64,000 bases of DNA from OAS926 sp035503715 (GTDB taxonomy: Bacteria; Pseudomonadota; Alphaproteobacteria; Rhizobiales; Rhizobiaceae), in contig DATJTE010000171.1 in NCBI GenBank assembly GCA_035503715.1, positions 1 to 64,000 on the forward strand. Direction: 5' to 3'. The first letter of the stretch is position 1; each line of letters starts with the position of its first letter. The notes below the pieces were generated by a model. The model was not told the DNA's origin. It made no database searches and was given only the letters and a program-made list of their open reading frames with translations. Below are positions 17,905 through 25,702 of this stretch, in pieces. The position numbers and the translations under genes are program-made.

Positions 17905-18387
17905 ATGTCACGCGCAATCATGCGTCTGCTCATCGGAGGGATAATCATCATGGGCGTTTCCACTGGACCGGCGGCGGCCGAGAACGGCGCCAGGCTGACT
18001 ATCGTCAATCCAAAAAACCTCTACGACCCGACGCCGAATGGCTACAGCACAGCGGTGATCGTGCCGGCCAATGCGCGGGTGGCCTATATCTCCGGCCAGG
18101 GCGGCCAGGACCATACAGGTGGACTGTCGCCCGACTTCGCCGTCCAGGTGAAGCAGGCCTACGCCAACCTGGCCGTTGCCCTCGGCGGGATCGGCGCCAG
18201 GCCGAATCAGGTCGCCAAGCTCACGGTCTACGTGGTGGACCACGACATGTCGAAGCTCGGGGTGTTGACCGAGAGCGTCAAGGAAATGTTCGGCGAGACG
18301 CTGCCAGCGCAGACGCTGGTTCCCGTTCCAAAACTCGCCATCGACCCGATGCTGTTCGAGGTGGAGGCGGTGGTCGTGCTCGACTGA
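17905..18387 (+). CDS. Exported RidA/YjgF-superfamily protein
   Basis: A 160-residue Rid-family protein with an N-terminal hydrophobic signal segment (residues 6-25, ending GPAAAENG), so it is probably periplasmic rather than cytoplasmic as usual. The Rid core is clear: VAYISGQGGQDHTGG, VAKLTVYVVDHD and the C-terminal strand LFEVEAVVVL. The arginine that in archetypal RidA orients the imine substrate is replaced: the usual P-A-R-S/T reads PAQT here. 2-Aminoacrylate deaminase activity is therefore unlikely. It is controlled, by inference, by the divergent TetR gene through the twin palindromes upstream. Confidence 0.85.
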   Translation: MSRAIMRLLIGGIIIMGVSTGPAAAENGARLTIVNPKNLYDPTPNGYSTAVIVPANARVAYISGQGGQDHTGGLSPDFAVQVKQAYANLAVALGGIGARPNQVAKLTVYVVDHDMSKLGVLTESVKEMFGETLPAQTLVPVPKLAIDPMLFEVEAVVVLD

Positions 18388-18399
18388 CGAAAACGACTG

Positions 18400-18825
18400 C
18401 TACGGCGACACCGACCAGACGCCGATGGCGTAACCGATCGCGAGCGCAGCGGCGATGATCACCGTGCGCCGCGCGATCTGCCAGCCCAGTCCTGAATTCG
18501 GGCCGCCGAACGAGCCGCGCTGAGCGGGCGCGATGGCAGCCCTCTGCCTGTCGCTATTCGCGGCGTTCTCGATGACGTCGCGCGAGGTTTCGCTCATATG
18601 CGGCAGCGCCGCGATCTTCGTCGCGACCGCCTGCCAGTTCGCTTGCGGCTCCTTCGCGGCGGCGCCGAGATCGAACAGATGCATGCGTTCCGCGACGGCC
18701 ACGACGGCCGCGCGGAATTTCGGGTCGAATTCGAGATCGCGCTCCGCCCGCTCGCGCTCGGCATCGTCCATCAGGCCGAGAACATAACGGCCGGCACGCG
18801 CCAGCCTCTCGCTTTCGGGCGCCAT
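18400..18825 (-). CDS. Orphan anti-sigma-factor-like membrane protein
   Basis: A 141-residue protein. Its first 50 residues (RLARAGRYVLGLMDDAERER, then AERDLEFDPKFRAAVVAVAER) match closely the N-terminal sigma-binding region of the RskA-type anti-sigma factor at 20179-20901. A single membrane helix lies near the C-terminus (about 118-136), and only a few residues follow it, so the large C-terminal RskA domain is missing. ATG 18825 overlaps the slyX stop by one base (TGATG). No sigma factor gene is adjacent. It may regulate the nearby ECF sigma factor or another one; inferred from similarity only. Confidence 0.65.
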   Translation of the reverse strand: MAPESERLARAGRYVLGLMDDAERERAERDLEFDPKFRAAVVAVAERMHLFDLGAAAKEPQANWQAVATKIAALPHMSETSRDVIENAANSDRQRAAIAPAQRGSFGGPNSGLGWQIARRTVIIAAALAIGYAIGVWSVSP

Positions 18826-19034
18826 CACCAGTGCGGCGGCCTGGTGATTTCGTGACCTGGCGCCACCTGTTCCTCGACGGCGACAAAGCGTTCCGCGAGA
18901 ACGTCGAGCCGCTTCTGCAAGGTCTCGATCACCTTCCACTGCTCGGCAATCTGGCCGGACAATTCCTCGATCGTCCGCTCTTGCTGCGCATGGCGTATCT
19001 CGAGCGTCGTCATTCGATCTGCGGGCGTGACCAT
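18825..19034 (-). CDS. slyX: SlyX-family protein
   Basis: A 69-residue coiled-coil protein. The SlyX signature is complete: LEIRHAQQERTIEELSGQIA, a heptad-rich middle, and the ending TRPPHW that replaces the usual PPHY. Function of SlyX is unknown. ATG 19034 has a GGAG about 12 bases upstream; M8 at 19013 is an alternative. It is translationally coupled to the anti-sigma-like gene. Confidence 0.85.
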   Translation of the reverse strand: MVTPADRMTTLEIRHAQQERTIEELSGQIAEQWKVIETLQKRLDVLAERFVAVEEQVAPGHEITRPPHW

Positions 19035-19133
19035 CCCAAACTCCGGGCCAAAACTTCATTCACAGCATAACACGAACACGATAGCGGCCGTGATGGAATA
19101 GAGTCGAGACGCTCCCGTTTCTCCCGCGACCTT

Positions 19134-19175
19134 CAGCCCTGCGCGCACGCCCTGTGCGCGGGAACCTGGAAGGCT
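19134..19175 (+). other. Leader hairpin upstream of RTX gene
   Basis: An inner 7-bp stem CGCGCAC (19142-19148) / GTGCGCG (19154-19160) is enclosed by CAGCC (19134-19138) and GGCTG (19171-19175). It lies 21 bases before the RTX start. It could be a terminator for upstream rightward transcription or a 5' leader structure. There is no T run. Confidence 0.35.
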
Positions 19176-19195
19176 GAGCGACAGGAGATTTCATC

Positions 19196-20092
19196 ATGGT
19201 AAGACGTATTGGAAACGACGACGCCAACACGCTGCTCGGCACCAATCTGCCCGACGAATTGTTCGGGCGCGGCGGCGACGACCGGCTCTACGGGTATGAC
19301 GGCAACGACCGGCTCTACGGAGAATCGGGCGCGGACCGTCTGTTTGGCGGCAACGGCGTCGATACGCTGTTCGGCGGCGGCGAGGACGACTTCCTCTACG
19401 GCGATGCTGGCAACGACCGGCTGAGCGGCGACGCCGGCAATGACTCGCTCTGGGGCGGCTCGGGCAACGACACGCTGCTTGGCGGCGAAGGCAACGACCG
19501 CATCGAAGGCGGAACGGGGAATGACTCGCTGTCCGGCGGTGACGGCAACGACACGCTGCGCGGCGACGCGGGTATCGACGTGATCCACGGGCAGGACGGC
19601 AACGACATCGCCAATGGCGGCGCCGGCAACGACAAGGTCTACGGCCATGAGGGCAATGACGATCTCTACGGCGGCGCGGGCGATGACCTGATCGTCGCTG
19701 GCTCCGACAATGACCGCCTTTACGGCGATGCCGGAAACGACCGGCTCTTCGGCGACAATGGCGACGACCATCTGACTGGCGGTAACGGCAACGATCGGCT
19801 CGACGCTGGCGCCGACCATGACAATCTGCGCGGCGGCGCAGGCAACGACACGCTGATCGGCGGCGCGGGCGACGACACCGCTTATTGGTCCGCGAGCATC
19901 GATCAGTTCGTTTTCCGCCAGGTCTCCGGCGGAATCCAGGTCATCCACGCGCGCGGTTCGCGTGCCGAGGGGACCGACCTGATCGTTTCAGGCGTCGAGA
20001 CGCTGAGCTTCGCCGGTCAGGAGGTTTCGATCGATGACCTGCCAGGCCTCGGCGCACGGTCGAAGGCTGCCGCAACGGACGACTTGTTCTAG
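19196..20092 (+). CDS. RTX calcium-binding repeat protein
   Basis: A 298-residue acidic protein made almost wholly of tandem nine-residue G-G-x-G-x-D-x-L-x calcium-binding repeats, roughly twenty from residue 15 to 228. A non-repeat C-terminal domain of about 65 residues follows (YWSASIDQFVFRQV ... VETLSFAGQEVSIDDLP), which usually carries the type I secretion signal. It has no Sec signal. GACAGGAG precedes ATG 19196. It is much shorter than the RTX protein at 8621 and shares only the repeat type. Secretion genes are not in the window. Confidence 0.9.
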   Translation: MVRRIGNDDANTLLGTNLPDELFGRGGDDRLYGYDGNDRLYGESGADRLFGGNGVDTLFGGGEDDFLYGDAGNDRLSGDAGNDSLWGGSGNDTLLGGEGNDRIEGGTGNDSLSGGDGNDTLRGDAGIDVIHGQDGNDIANGGAGNDKVYGHEGNDDLYGGAGDDLIVAGSDNDRLYGDAGNDRLFGDNGDDHLTGGNGNDRLDAGADHDNLRGGAGNDTLIGGAGDDTAYWSASIDQFVFRQVSGGIQVIHARGSRAEGTDLIVSGVETLSFAGQEVSIDDLPGLGARSKAAATDDLF

Positions 20093-20142
20093 AAGTCAGG
20101 CAACCCACTCCAAGATGGATCGTGAGTATCGGTTAGAGCCAT

Positions 20143-20158
20143 CCCGGAGACCGGGTTT
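20143..20158 (+). terminator. Weak terminator hairpin after RTX gene
   Basis: Short stem CCCGG (20143-20147) / CCGGG (20151-20155), loop AGA, then TTT. It lies between two convergent genes and may work in either direction. Confidence 0.35.
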
Positions 20159-20178
20159 CGCCAAAACGCCCTTCAGCC

Positions 20179-20901
20179 CTAGCTGGAGGGCGTCTTCGCA
20201 AAACCCTTGACCAGGATCGGCCCTGTCGGCTTTCCGGTCGGCGAGCCAGGCGACGGCTCGAGCGTGATCTCATAAAGCTGATCCGCCGCTGGCCGCGGAA
20301 ACGCCGCGGCGCCGAGCGTCACGATTTCGGCTTTTGTCATCGTGCCCAGCGACACGGGGCCGACGGCTTTGTCGTAGAGCGTCCAGACCTGCATGATCTT
20401 GCCGTCCGGCACCGCAAAATCCTCCAGTGGAACGATGCGGACGCTGTTGTCCGCATAGGCTTCGAACACAGCGCCCGGTTCGTTGGCCGGCGTCTGGAGA
20501 ACGACGAGGACGACCGGCTTCGCTGCCGGTGTCGTCACGAGGCGGCTGACATAGCCGGCGCCGAATGCGACGACGAGGCTCGCGGCGATCGCCACAGCTC
20601 GCAGGTAGATTGACGGTTTGGGCGTGAACGGCACGACGTTCGAGACTGCATGGGGCGGCCGCGCCGATTGTTGCTCCACACCGGAAATGGCGGTTTCAAT
20701 CTTCTCCCACAGGCCCGCCGGGATGGCGGTCTGTGCTGCCGTGTCGTCGAGCGCCTGCATCCTCTCGGTCAGAGCGCGCACCGCATCGCGGAATGCCGGA
20801 TCTGTCTCAAGGTCACGTTCGGCCTGACGGCGTGCATCCGCATCCATCAGACCGAGCACGAAATCTCCGGCCCGCGCGAGGCGGTCGTTGGTCGCAGTCA
20901 T
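20179..20901 (-). CDS. Anti-sigma factor, RskA type
   Basis: A 240-residue membrane anti-sigma factor. Residues 1-55 form the sigma-binding region (RLARAGDFVLGLMDADARRQ). A single membrane helix lies at about residues 98-120, and the C-terminal periplasmic RskA domain contains the IMQVWTLYDKAVGPVSLG core. ATG 20901 overlaps the sigma factor stop in ATGA, so sigma and anti-sigma are made in a coupled ratio. It is expected to hold the ECF sigma factor inactive until the periplasmic domain receives a signal, as for SigK/RskA systems. Confidence 0.9.
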   Translation of the reverse strand: MTATNDRLARAGDFVLGLMDADARRQAERDLETDPAFRDAVRALTERMQALDDTAAQTAIPAGLWEKIETAISGVEQQSARPPHAVSNVVPFTPKPSIYLRAVAIAASLVVAFGAGYVSRLVTTPAAKPVVLVVLQTPANEPGAVFEAYADNSVRIVPLEDFAVPDGKIMQVWTLYDKAVGPVSLGTMTKAEIVTLGAAAFPRPAADQLYEITLEPSPGSPTGKPTGPILVKGFAKTPSS

Positions 20902-21473
20902 GACAAGCACTCCTGCAGTGAAATGACGCCACGGCGAATCCACGCTTTTACGGTTCCGACGGGCGCCTTCAGTTCAGCAGCGATCTCGCCATGCGAGTAG
21001 CCGACGACATAGGCAAGCAGGATGCAGCGACGGCGTGGCGCCTCCAATTGCTCCAGGCAACGGTGCAGGGCGTCGCTTTCGCCGAGCGCGGCATAGGCGG
21101 CATCGGCATCGCCGCTTCGATCCTGCATGTCCGTGATGATCTCTCCGGGCAACAGTTCAAGCCGCATTTCGTCGCGCAGGCGGTTGAGGGATCGGTTGCG
21201 CACGATCGTCGTCAGCCAGGCTCTGGCCCGGCCGCGCGCCGGGTCGAAGCTCGGCGCGCTCCGCCAGACAGTGACGAACGTCTCCTGCACGACCTCCTCG
21301 GCCAGTTCGGGCCGGCGCACGATACGCCGCGCGATGGCGATGAGCCTGCCCGCCTCGCTGGTGAACAATTGGCCGAGAGCCTGCCGCTCGCCAGCCGCGA
21401 CGCGGGTCAGCAGGCGATCACAGAAAACATCCCGGTCGTCGGCGGAAGACAGGTCCAAGAGCACGCTCCTCAT
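20898..21473 (-). CDS. ECF-family RNA polymerase sigma factor (SigK-like)
   Basis: About 191 residues. Region 2 (LFTSEAGRLIAIARRIVRRP, then ELAEEVVQETFVTVWR) and region 4 with its helix-turn-helix (YSHGEIAAELKAPVGTVKAW) are intact. Pairing with an RskA protein suggests a SigK-like role. The start is uncertain. ATG 21473 would be almost leaderless given the promoter proposed at 21478-21505. TTG 21458 has AGGAG seven bases before it and would give 186 residues. Longer starts further upstream run through the promoter and are unlikely. Confidence 0.88.
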   Translation of the reverse strand: MRSVLLDLSSADDRDVFCDRLLTRVAAGERQALGQLFTSEAGRLIAIARRIVRRPELAEEVVQETFVTVWRSAPSFDPARGRARAWLTTIVRNRSLNRLRDEMRLELLPGEIITDMQDRSGDADAAYAALGESDALHRCLEQLEAPRRRCILLAYVVGYSHGEIAAELKAPVGTVKAWIRRGVISLQECLS

Positions 21474-21477
21474 GCCC

Positions 21478-21505
21478 TTTACACATGAGAAGCCGATCCG
21501 GATGC
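21478..21505 (-). promoter_or_regulatory. Putative ECF promoter for sigma/anti-sigma operon
   Basis: Reads GCATCC (21505-21500), 16-base spacer, TGTAAA (21483-21478) on the minus strand. The same GCATCC-N16-NGTAAN arrangement occurs on the opposite strand 28 bases away in front of the divergent gene. The repetition suggests autoregulation by the encoded sigma factor. Confidence 0.55.
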
Positions 21506-21532
21506 AAGCGCGAAGATTTTTTCGCAGGCGCT

Positions 21533-21560
21533 GCATCCATGCGAGCGGCTGCCGGGTAAC
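21533..21560 (+). promoter_or_regulatory. Putative ECF promoter for DUF4394 gene
   Basis: Reads GCATCC (21533-21538), 16-base spacer, GGTAAC (21555-21560) on the plus strand, about 55 bases before the DUF4394 ATG. Its mirror copy drives the sigma gene in the other direction. CATCC-like -35 elements are known for SigK-type sigma factors, which supports the assignment. Confidence 0.55.
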
Positions 21561-21614
21561 GGCCATGAAGCCCGCCATTCCGGTCCCGGCGCTTCCTCAA
21601 ACAGGAGAAGGCAT

Positions 21615-22400
21615 ATGACCATTCACAGGAACGCAGTTTGTTTCGGTCTCGCTGCTACGGCTCTTATTGCGGCATCCGCGGGTGCGCTGGCCGCGCCGGC
21701 GGTCGGATTGAAGGACGACAAGACGCTGGTCTGGTTCGATACCGACAAGCCGGCCGAGCTGAAAACGATCGAGGTGACCGGCGTCGACCGCCTGCTTGGC
21801 ATCGACCTGCGCCCCGCTGACAAGATGGTGTACGGCGTCGCGGCAGATGGCTCGTTTTTATCGATCAACCTCGAGACCGGCGCTGCGACGGCAGTTTCCA
21901 AGCTCGACACGATGCTGCCGGATGGCGTGTCCGCAAGCGTCGACTTCAACCCGATGGCGGACAAGCTTCGGCTGATGGGCTCGGACGGCACCAATCTTCG
22001 CGCCGATCCCGCCACTGGCAAGGTAACGACGGACGGCGCGCTGGCGTTCGAGTCCGGCGACGCGGGCGCTGAGATGAAGCCGAACATCATCGCGACCGCC
22101 TATATCAACTCGTTCGGCAAGCCGGAAAAGACGGCGATGTACGACATCGACGCCTCGGGCACGTTCATCCAGCAGACCAAGCCGAATGACGGCACCCTGA
22201 AGACGATCGGCAAGCTTGGCGTGACCTTGGGTGAAGCGGTCGGCTTCGACGTGCAGACCACCGAGGACGGCACGAACACTGCATGGCTCGCCACCGGCGG
22301 GGTCCTCTACAAAGTCAACCTAGAAACCGGCGCCGCCGAAAAGGCGGCGGACGGGGCTGATGCCGGCCTGCGCGACCTCGCAATCCTTCCGGCGATGTAA
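21615..22400 (+). CDS. DUF4394-domain exported protein
   Basis: A 261-residue protein with a signal peptide (about residues 1-27, ending AGALAAPAVG). The domain is beta-propeller-like: LLGIDLRPADKMVYGVAADG, VDFNPMADKLRLMGSDGTN and the conserved LRDLAILP ending. DUF4394 proteins are extracytoplasmic and of unknown function. A clear AGGAGAAGG precedes ATG 21615. The gene faces the ECF sigma/RskA pair across a region holding two matching promoter motifs, so it is probably part of that regulon. Confidence 0.85.
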   Translation: MTIHRNAVCFGLAATALIAASAGALAAPAVGLKDDKTLVWFDTDKPAELKTIEVTGVDRLLGIDLRPADKMVYGVAADGSFLSINLETGAATAVSKLDTMLPDGVSASVDFNPMADKLRLMGSDGTNLRADPATGKVTTDGALAFESGDAGAEMKPNIIATAYINSFGKPEKTAMYDIDASGTFIQQTKPNDGTLKTIGKLGVTLGEAVGFDVQTTEDGTNTAWLATGGVLYKVNLETGAAEKAADGADAGLRDLAILPAM

Positions 22401-22412
22401 TTCTGCTCAAAA

Positions 22413-22438
22413 CGCCGCGCCGTCTCCTCGGCGCGGCG
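22413..22438 (+). other. GC-rich intercistronic hairpin
   Basis: A perfect 10-bp stem CGCCGCGCCG (22413-22422) / CGGCGCGGCG (22429-22438) with a 6-base loop, between the DUF4394 stop and the next gene. No T run follows, so it is more likely an mRNA-stabilising or attenuating structure than a strong terminator. Confidence 0.5.
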
Positions 22439-22476
22439 GCTGGGGGGCTTCGTTCCAGCGAGAAAAGGAGACGACA

Positions 22477-22833
22477 ATGTTCTCGACCGCGAAGTTCATT
22501 CTCACCGCTGCTGCCATTCATCTGGCTACGGCCTCGGCTGTCGCAGGCCCTGTCAGCATAGCTCCAGTATCTGTTGTCGAACGACCGAGCCAGGTCATTG
22601 AGGCAGGGTTGCTCGACGGGCTGTTTGGTGGCGGTCCGGCAAAGGACAGCTACGGTCCGGAATGGGACGCCGATTTCGGCACGCCGCAGCAGAATGGTGG
22701 CAACAATGTCTGGTCGCCGAACAACAATACTCCGCAGGACAATGGCGGGAATAATCTATGGTCGCCGGATTACAACACGCCTGCGGACAATGGCGGCGAC
22801 AACGCCTGGAGTCCCGACTACGGCCACAACTAA
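22477..22833 (+). CDS. Small secreted protein with Asn/Trp-rich C-terminal repeats
   Basis: A 118-residue protein that I cannot assign to a family. It has a signal peptide (residues 1 to about 24, ending SAVAGP) and a linker with LLDGLFGGGPAKDSYGPEWD. Then come three tandem 16-residue repeats of the form TPxxNGGxNxWSPxxN, ending in GHN. AAAAGGAG precedes ATG 22477; in-frame codons further upstream overlap the DUF4394 gene and are not coding. It follows the DUF4394 gene on the same strand and may share its sigma-dependent transcript. Confidence 0.75.
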   Translation: MFSTAKFILTAAAIHLATASAVAGPVSIAPVSVVERPSQVIEAGLLDGLFGGGPAKDSYGPEWDADFGTPQQNGGNNVWSPNNNTPQDNGGNNLWSPDYNTPADNGGDNAWSPDYGHN

Positions 22834-23032
22834 GTGGCGCTGGGTTCGATCATGATGGCGGCGGCTGGAACGGCCGCCGCTGCCATTTGCAGCCTTGATT
22901 GCGAATTTGCGATCCAAATTGACAAGCTGCCGTGCAATTGTCGAGACTACGCGCGCCGTTGGCAGGGTGGCAGCGGCGTGATAGTGCTTTTTGACCAAAC
23001 GATAAAAATACACCGGGGAACAGGGCCGGCGC

Positions 23033-24565
23033 ATGGCGGAACCAGCGATCGAGCTGATCGGGATCAACAAGAGTTTTGGTCCCGTCAGGGCAAACCGTGA
23101 CATCCATCTGACGGTGCCGCGCGGCACCATTCACGGCATCATTGGCGAGAACGGGGCCGGCAAATCGACGCTGATGTCGATCCTCTACGGCTTCTACCAG
23201 GCGGATTCCGGCGAGATCAAGGTCGGCGGCAAGCCGACGGCGATCAAGACCCCCAATGACGCCATCGCGGTGGGCATCGGCATGGTGCACCAGCACTTCA
23301 TGCTGGTCGAGAATTTCACCGTCATCGAGAACGTCATCCTCGGCGCCGAAGGCGAGCCGCTGCTCAACACCTCGATCGCCAAGGCGCGGTCGGAGCTCGA
23401 GCGGCTGGAGCGCGAATACGGCTTGGAGGTCGAACCCGACGCCGTCATCGAGGAACTGCCCGTCGGGCTGCAGCAGCGCGTCGAAATCCTGAAGGCGCTC
23501 TATCGCGGCGCCGAGATCCTGATCCTCGACGAGCCGACCGGCGTGCTCACCCCGGCCGAGGCCGATCACCTTTTCCGCATCCTCAAGCAGCTCAAGGAGC
23601 AAGGCAAAACGGTCGTGCTGATCACGCACAAGCTGCGTGAGATCATGGCGATCACCGACAATGTCTCTGTGATGCGCCAGGGCACGATGGTCGCCACCCG
23701 CGAGACGGCGAAGACGACGGTCGAAGAGCTTGCCGAACTGATGGTCGGCCGCCGCGTGCTATTGCGCGTCGAGAAGGGCGAGGCAAAGCCAGAGAGCGCG
23801 AAGCTCGAGGTGAAGAACCTCACCGTGAAGGATTTTCGCGGCGTCACCATGGTGGACAACGTGTCCTTCGAGGTGCGCGCGGGTGAGATTGTCGGCATTG
23901 CCGGCGTGGCAGGCAATGGCCAGTCGGAACTGCTCGAAACGATCTCGGGCATCCGCAAGGCGGTGTCGGGAACGGTCATGCTCGATGGCGCGCCGGTCGA
24001 CGTCAGCGGCGCGACCGATCCCGGCGATCTGCGCGACCGCGGTCTCGCCCATGTGCCCGAAGACCGCCACCATGTCGGCCTGGTGTTGGCCTTCGAGGAG
24101 AACGAGAACTCGATCCTCGGCTATCACGACGAGGATCAGTACGTGAAAGGCCCGTTCCTCGACATTCCAGCAATCATCAAGAGCGCGGAAGACCAGATCG
24201 AGAAATATGACATCCGCCCGTCGAACCCGCGGCTGAAGACTGCCAATTTCTCCGGCGGCAACCAGCAGAAGATCGTGCTCGCGCGCGAGATGGAGCAGGA
24301 CCCCGGCGTGCTGATCGTCGGCCAGCCGACACGCGGCGTCGATGTCGGCGCGATCGAATTCATCCACAAGCGCCTGATCGCCATGCGCGATGCGGGCAAG
24401 GCTGTGCTGCTCGTCTCGGTCGAGCTCGACGAGATACGCTCGCTGTCGGACCGCATCCTGGTGATGTTCGCCGGCCGTATCGTCGGCGAGCGCGGTCCCG
24501 AGGCGACGGAAGGTGAGCTCGGTCTGCTGATGGCCGGTGTCGAGCAGAAGGAAGCGGCCGAATGA
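23033..24565 (+). CDS. Nucleoside ABC transporter ATPase (double ABC domain)
   Basis: A 510-residue ATPase with two fused nucleotide-binding domains, as in RbsA/YufO-type carbohydrate and nucleoside importers. Domain 1 has Walker A GENGAGKST, a degenerate signature LPVGLQQRVEI and Walker B LILDEPTGVLTP. Domain 2 has a degenerate Walker A GVAGNGQSE but a full signature FSGGNQQKIVLAREM. It starts an operon with two permeases, cdd, PNP and deoA. The 199-base upstream gap holds a TTGACA at 22919-22924 without a clear -10. The matching BMP protein gene is at 13978. Confidence 0.9.
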   Translation: MAEPAIELIGINKSFGPVRANRDIHLTVPRGTIHGIIGENGAGKSTLMSILYGFYQADSGEIKVGGKPTAIKTPNDAIAVGIGMVHQHFMLVENFTVIENVILGAEGEPLLNTSIAKARSELERLEREYGLEVEPDAVIEELPVGLQQRVEILKALYRGAEILILDEPTGVLTPAEADHLFRILKQLKEQGKTVVLITHKLREIMAITDNVSVMRQGTMVATRETAKTTVEELAELMVGRRVLLRVEKGEAKPESAKLEVKNLTVKDFRGVTMVDNVSFEVRAGEIVGIAGVAGNGQSELLETISGIRKAVSGTVMLDGAPVDVSGATDPGDLRDRGLAHVPEDRHHVGLVLAFEENENSILGYHDEDQYVKGPFLDIPAIIKSAEDQIEKYDIRPSNPRLKTANFSGGNQQKIVLAREMEQDPGVLIVGQPTRGVDVGAIEFIHKRLIAMRDAGKAVLLVSVELDEIRSLSDRILVMFAGRIVGERGPEATEGELGLLMAGVEQKEAAE

Positions 24566-25701
24566 GTACGCCCTACGCCAAGCTTCCGCGCTGGGTCGAT
24601 TACGGGCTGATCCCGGTCATCAACCTCGCCGTCGCCTTCATCGTCGCCGGCCTTGTCGTGCTGCTGGTCGGCGAGAACCCGTTCTCCGCGGCGGTCATCC
24701 TCGTCGACGGCGCGTTCGGCGGCGGCCAGAACATCGCCTACACGCTGTTTTACGCAACGAACTTCATCTTCACCGGCCTCGCCGTCGCGGTCGCCTTCCA
24801 TGGCGGCCTGTTCAACATCGGCGGCGAAGGACAGGCCTATATCGCGGGCCTCGGCGTCGCGGTCGTGTGCCTGTCGCTCGACGCCGTGTTCCCCTGGTGG
24901 GTAAACTTTCCGATCGCGATCCTCGCCGCGGCGGCGTTCGGCGCGTTCTGGGCGTTCATCCCCGCCTATCTGCAGGCCAAGCGCGGCTCCCACATCGTCA
25001 TCACCACCATCCTGTTCAACTTCATCGCTGCCTCGACCATGGTCTACATGCTGGTCGACGTATTGAAGCCGGCCAACTCGATGGCCCCGCAGACGCGCAC
25101 CTTCCTCGAAGGGGCGCAACTGCCGAAACTGAACTGGGTGATGGAGGCGCTGGGCTTCTCGGTGCGCTCCGCGCCGCTCAACATTTCCTTCCTGCTCGCA
25201 CTTTTCATGGCGTTCGCCGTGTGGGTGCTGATCTGGCGCACCAAGCTCGGCTACGAGATCCGCACTTTCGGCTTCAGCCCGAAGGCCGCACGCTACGCCG
25301 GCATCAAGGAAGCGCGCATCATCATCATCACCATGGTCATCTCAGGAGCGCTGGCCGGCATGATGGCGCTGAACCCGATCATGGGCGACCAGCATCGCGT
25401 CGCGCTCGATTTCGTCACCGGCGCAGGCTTCGTCGGTATCGCGGTGGCGCTCATGGGCCGCTCGCACCCCGCCGGCATCGTGCCGGCAGCGATCCTCTTC
25501 GGCGTGCTCTACCAGGGCGGCGCCGAGCTTGCGTTCGAGATGCCGAATATCAGCCGCGACATGATCGTCATCATCCAGGGCCTGGTGATCCTGTTCGCCG
25601 GCGCGCTAGAGCATATGTTCCGGCCATGGGTGCAGACGCTTTTCGCGACGATGCAGCCAAGCACGGTCGGTATGCCGGTCGCCAAAGGAGAGGGCGCTTA
25701 A
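24562..25701 (+). CDS. Nucleoside ABC transporter permease
   Basis: A 379-residue inner-membrane permease of the BPD_transp_2 family (BmpB/YufP-like), longer than its partner by an N-terminal portion. Diagnostic segments are GGLFNIGGEGQAYIAGLG near residue 80 and the conserved LQAKRGSHIVITTILFNFIA that follows. ATG 24562 overlaps the ATPase stop (ATGA). It forms the membrane channel with the next gene product. Confidence 0.9.
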   Translation: MSTPYAKLPRWVDYGLIPVINLAVAFIVAGLVVLLVGENPFSAAVILVDGAFGGGQNIAYTLFYATNFIFTGLAVAVAFHGGLFNIGGEGQAYIAGLGVAVVCLSLDAVFPWWVNFPIAILAAAAFGAFWAFIPAYLQAKRGSHIVITTILFNFIAASTMVYMLVDVLKPANSMAPQTRTFLEGAQLPKLNWVMEALGFSVRSAPLNISFLLALFMAFAVWVLIWRTKLGYEIRTFGFSPKAARYAGIKEARIIIITMVISGALAGMMALNPIMGDQHRVALDFVTGAGFVGIAVALMGRSHPAGIVPAAILFGVLYQGGAELAFEMPNISRDMIVIIQGLVILFAGALEHMFRPWVQTLFATMQPSTVGMPVAKGEGA

Positions 25702-25702
25702 G

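Noticed and set aside
19250..19870. Short-period DNA repeats that could suggest a CRISPR array
   Set aside because: The period is 27 bases with coding degeneracy, fully explained by tandem nonapeptide RTX repeats; there are no constant repeats with unique spacers.
19133..19948. Leftward frame rich in Val/Ala opposite the RTX gene
   Set aside because: Repetitive only because the RTX repeats on the other strand are repetitive.
21557..21581. GGAAT-N15-CGTTA on the minus strand, an EcfG-like promoter
   Set aside because: Spacer and -35 do not fit the GGAAC-N16/17-CGTT consensus, and the paired GCATCC-N16-NGTAAN motifs explain both directions better.
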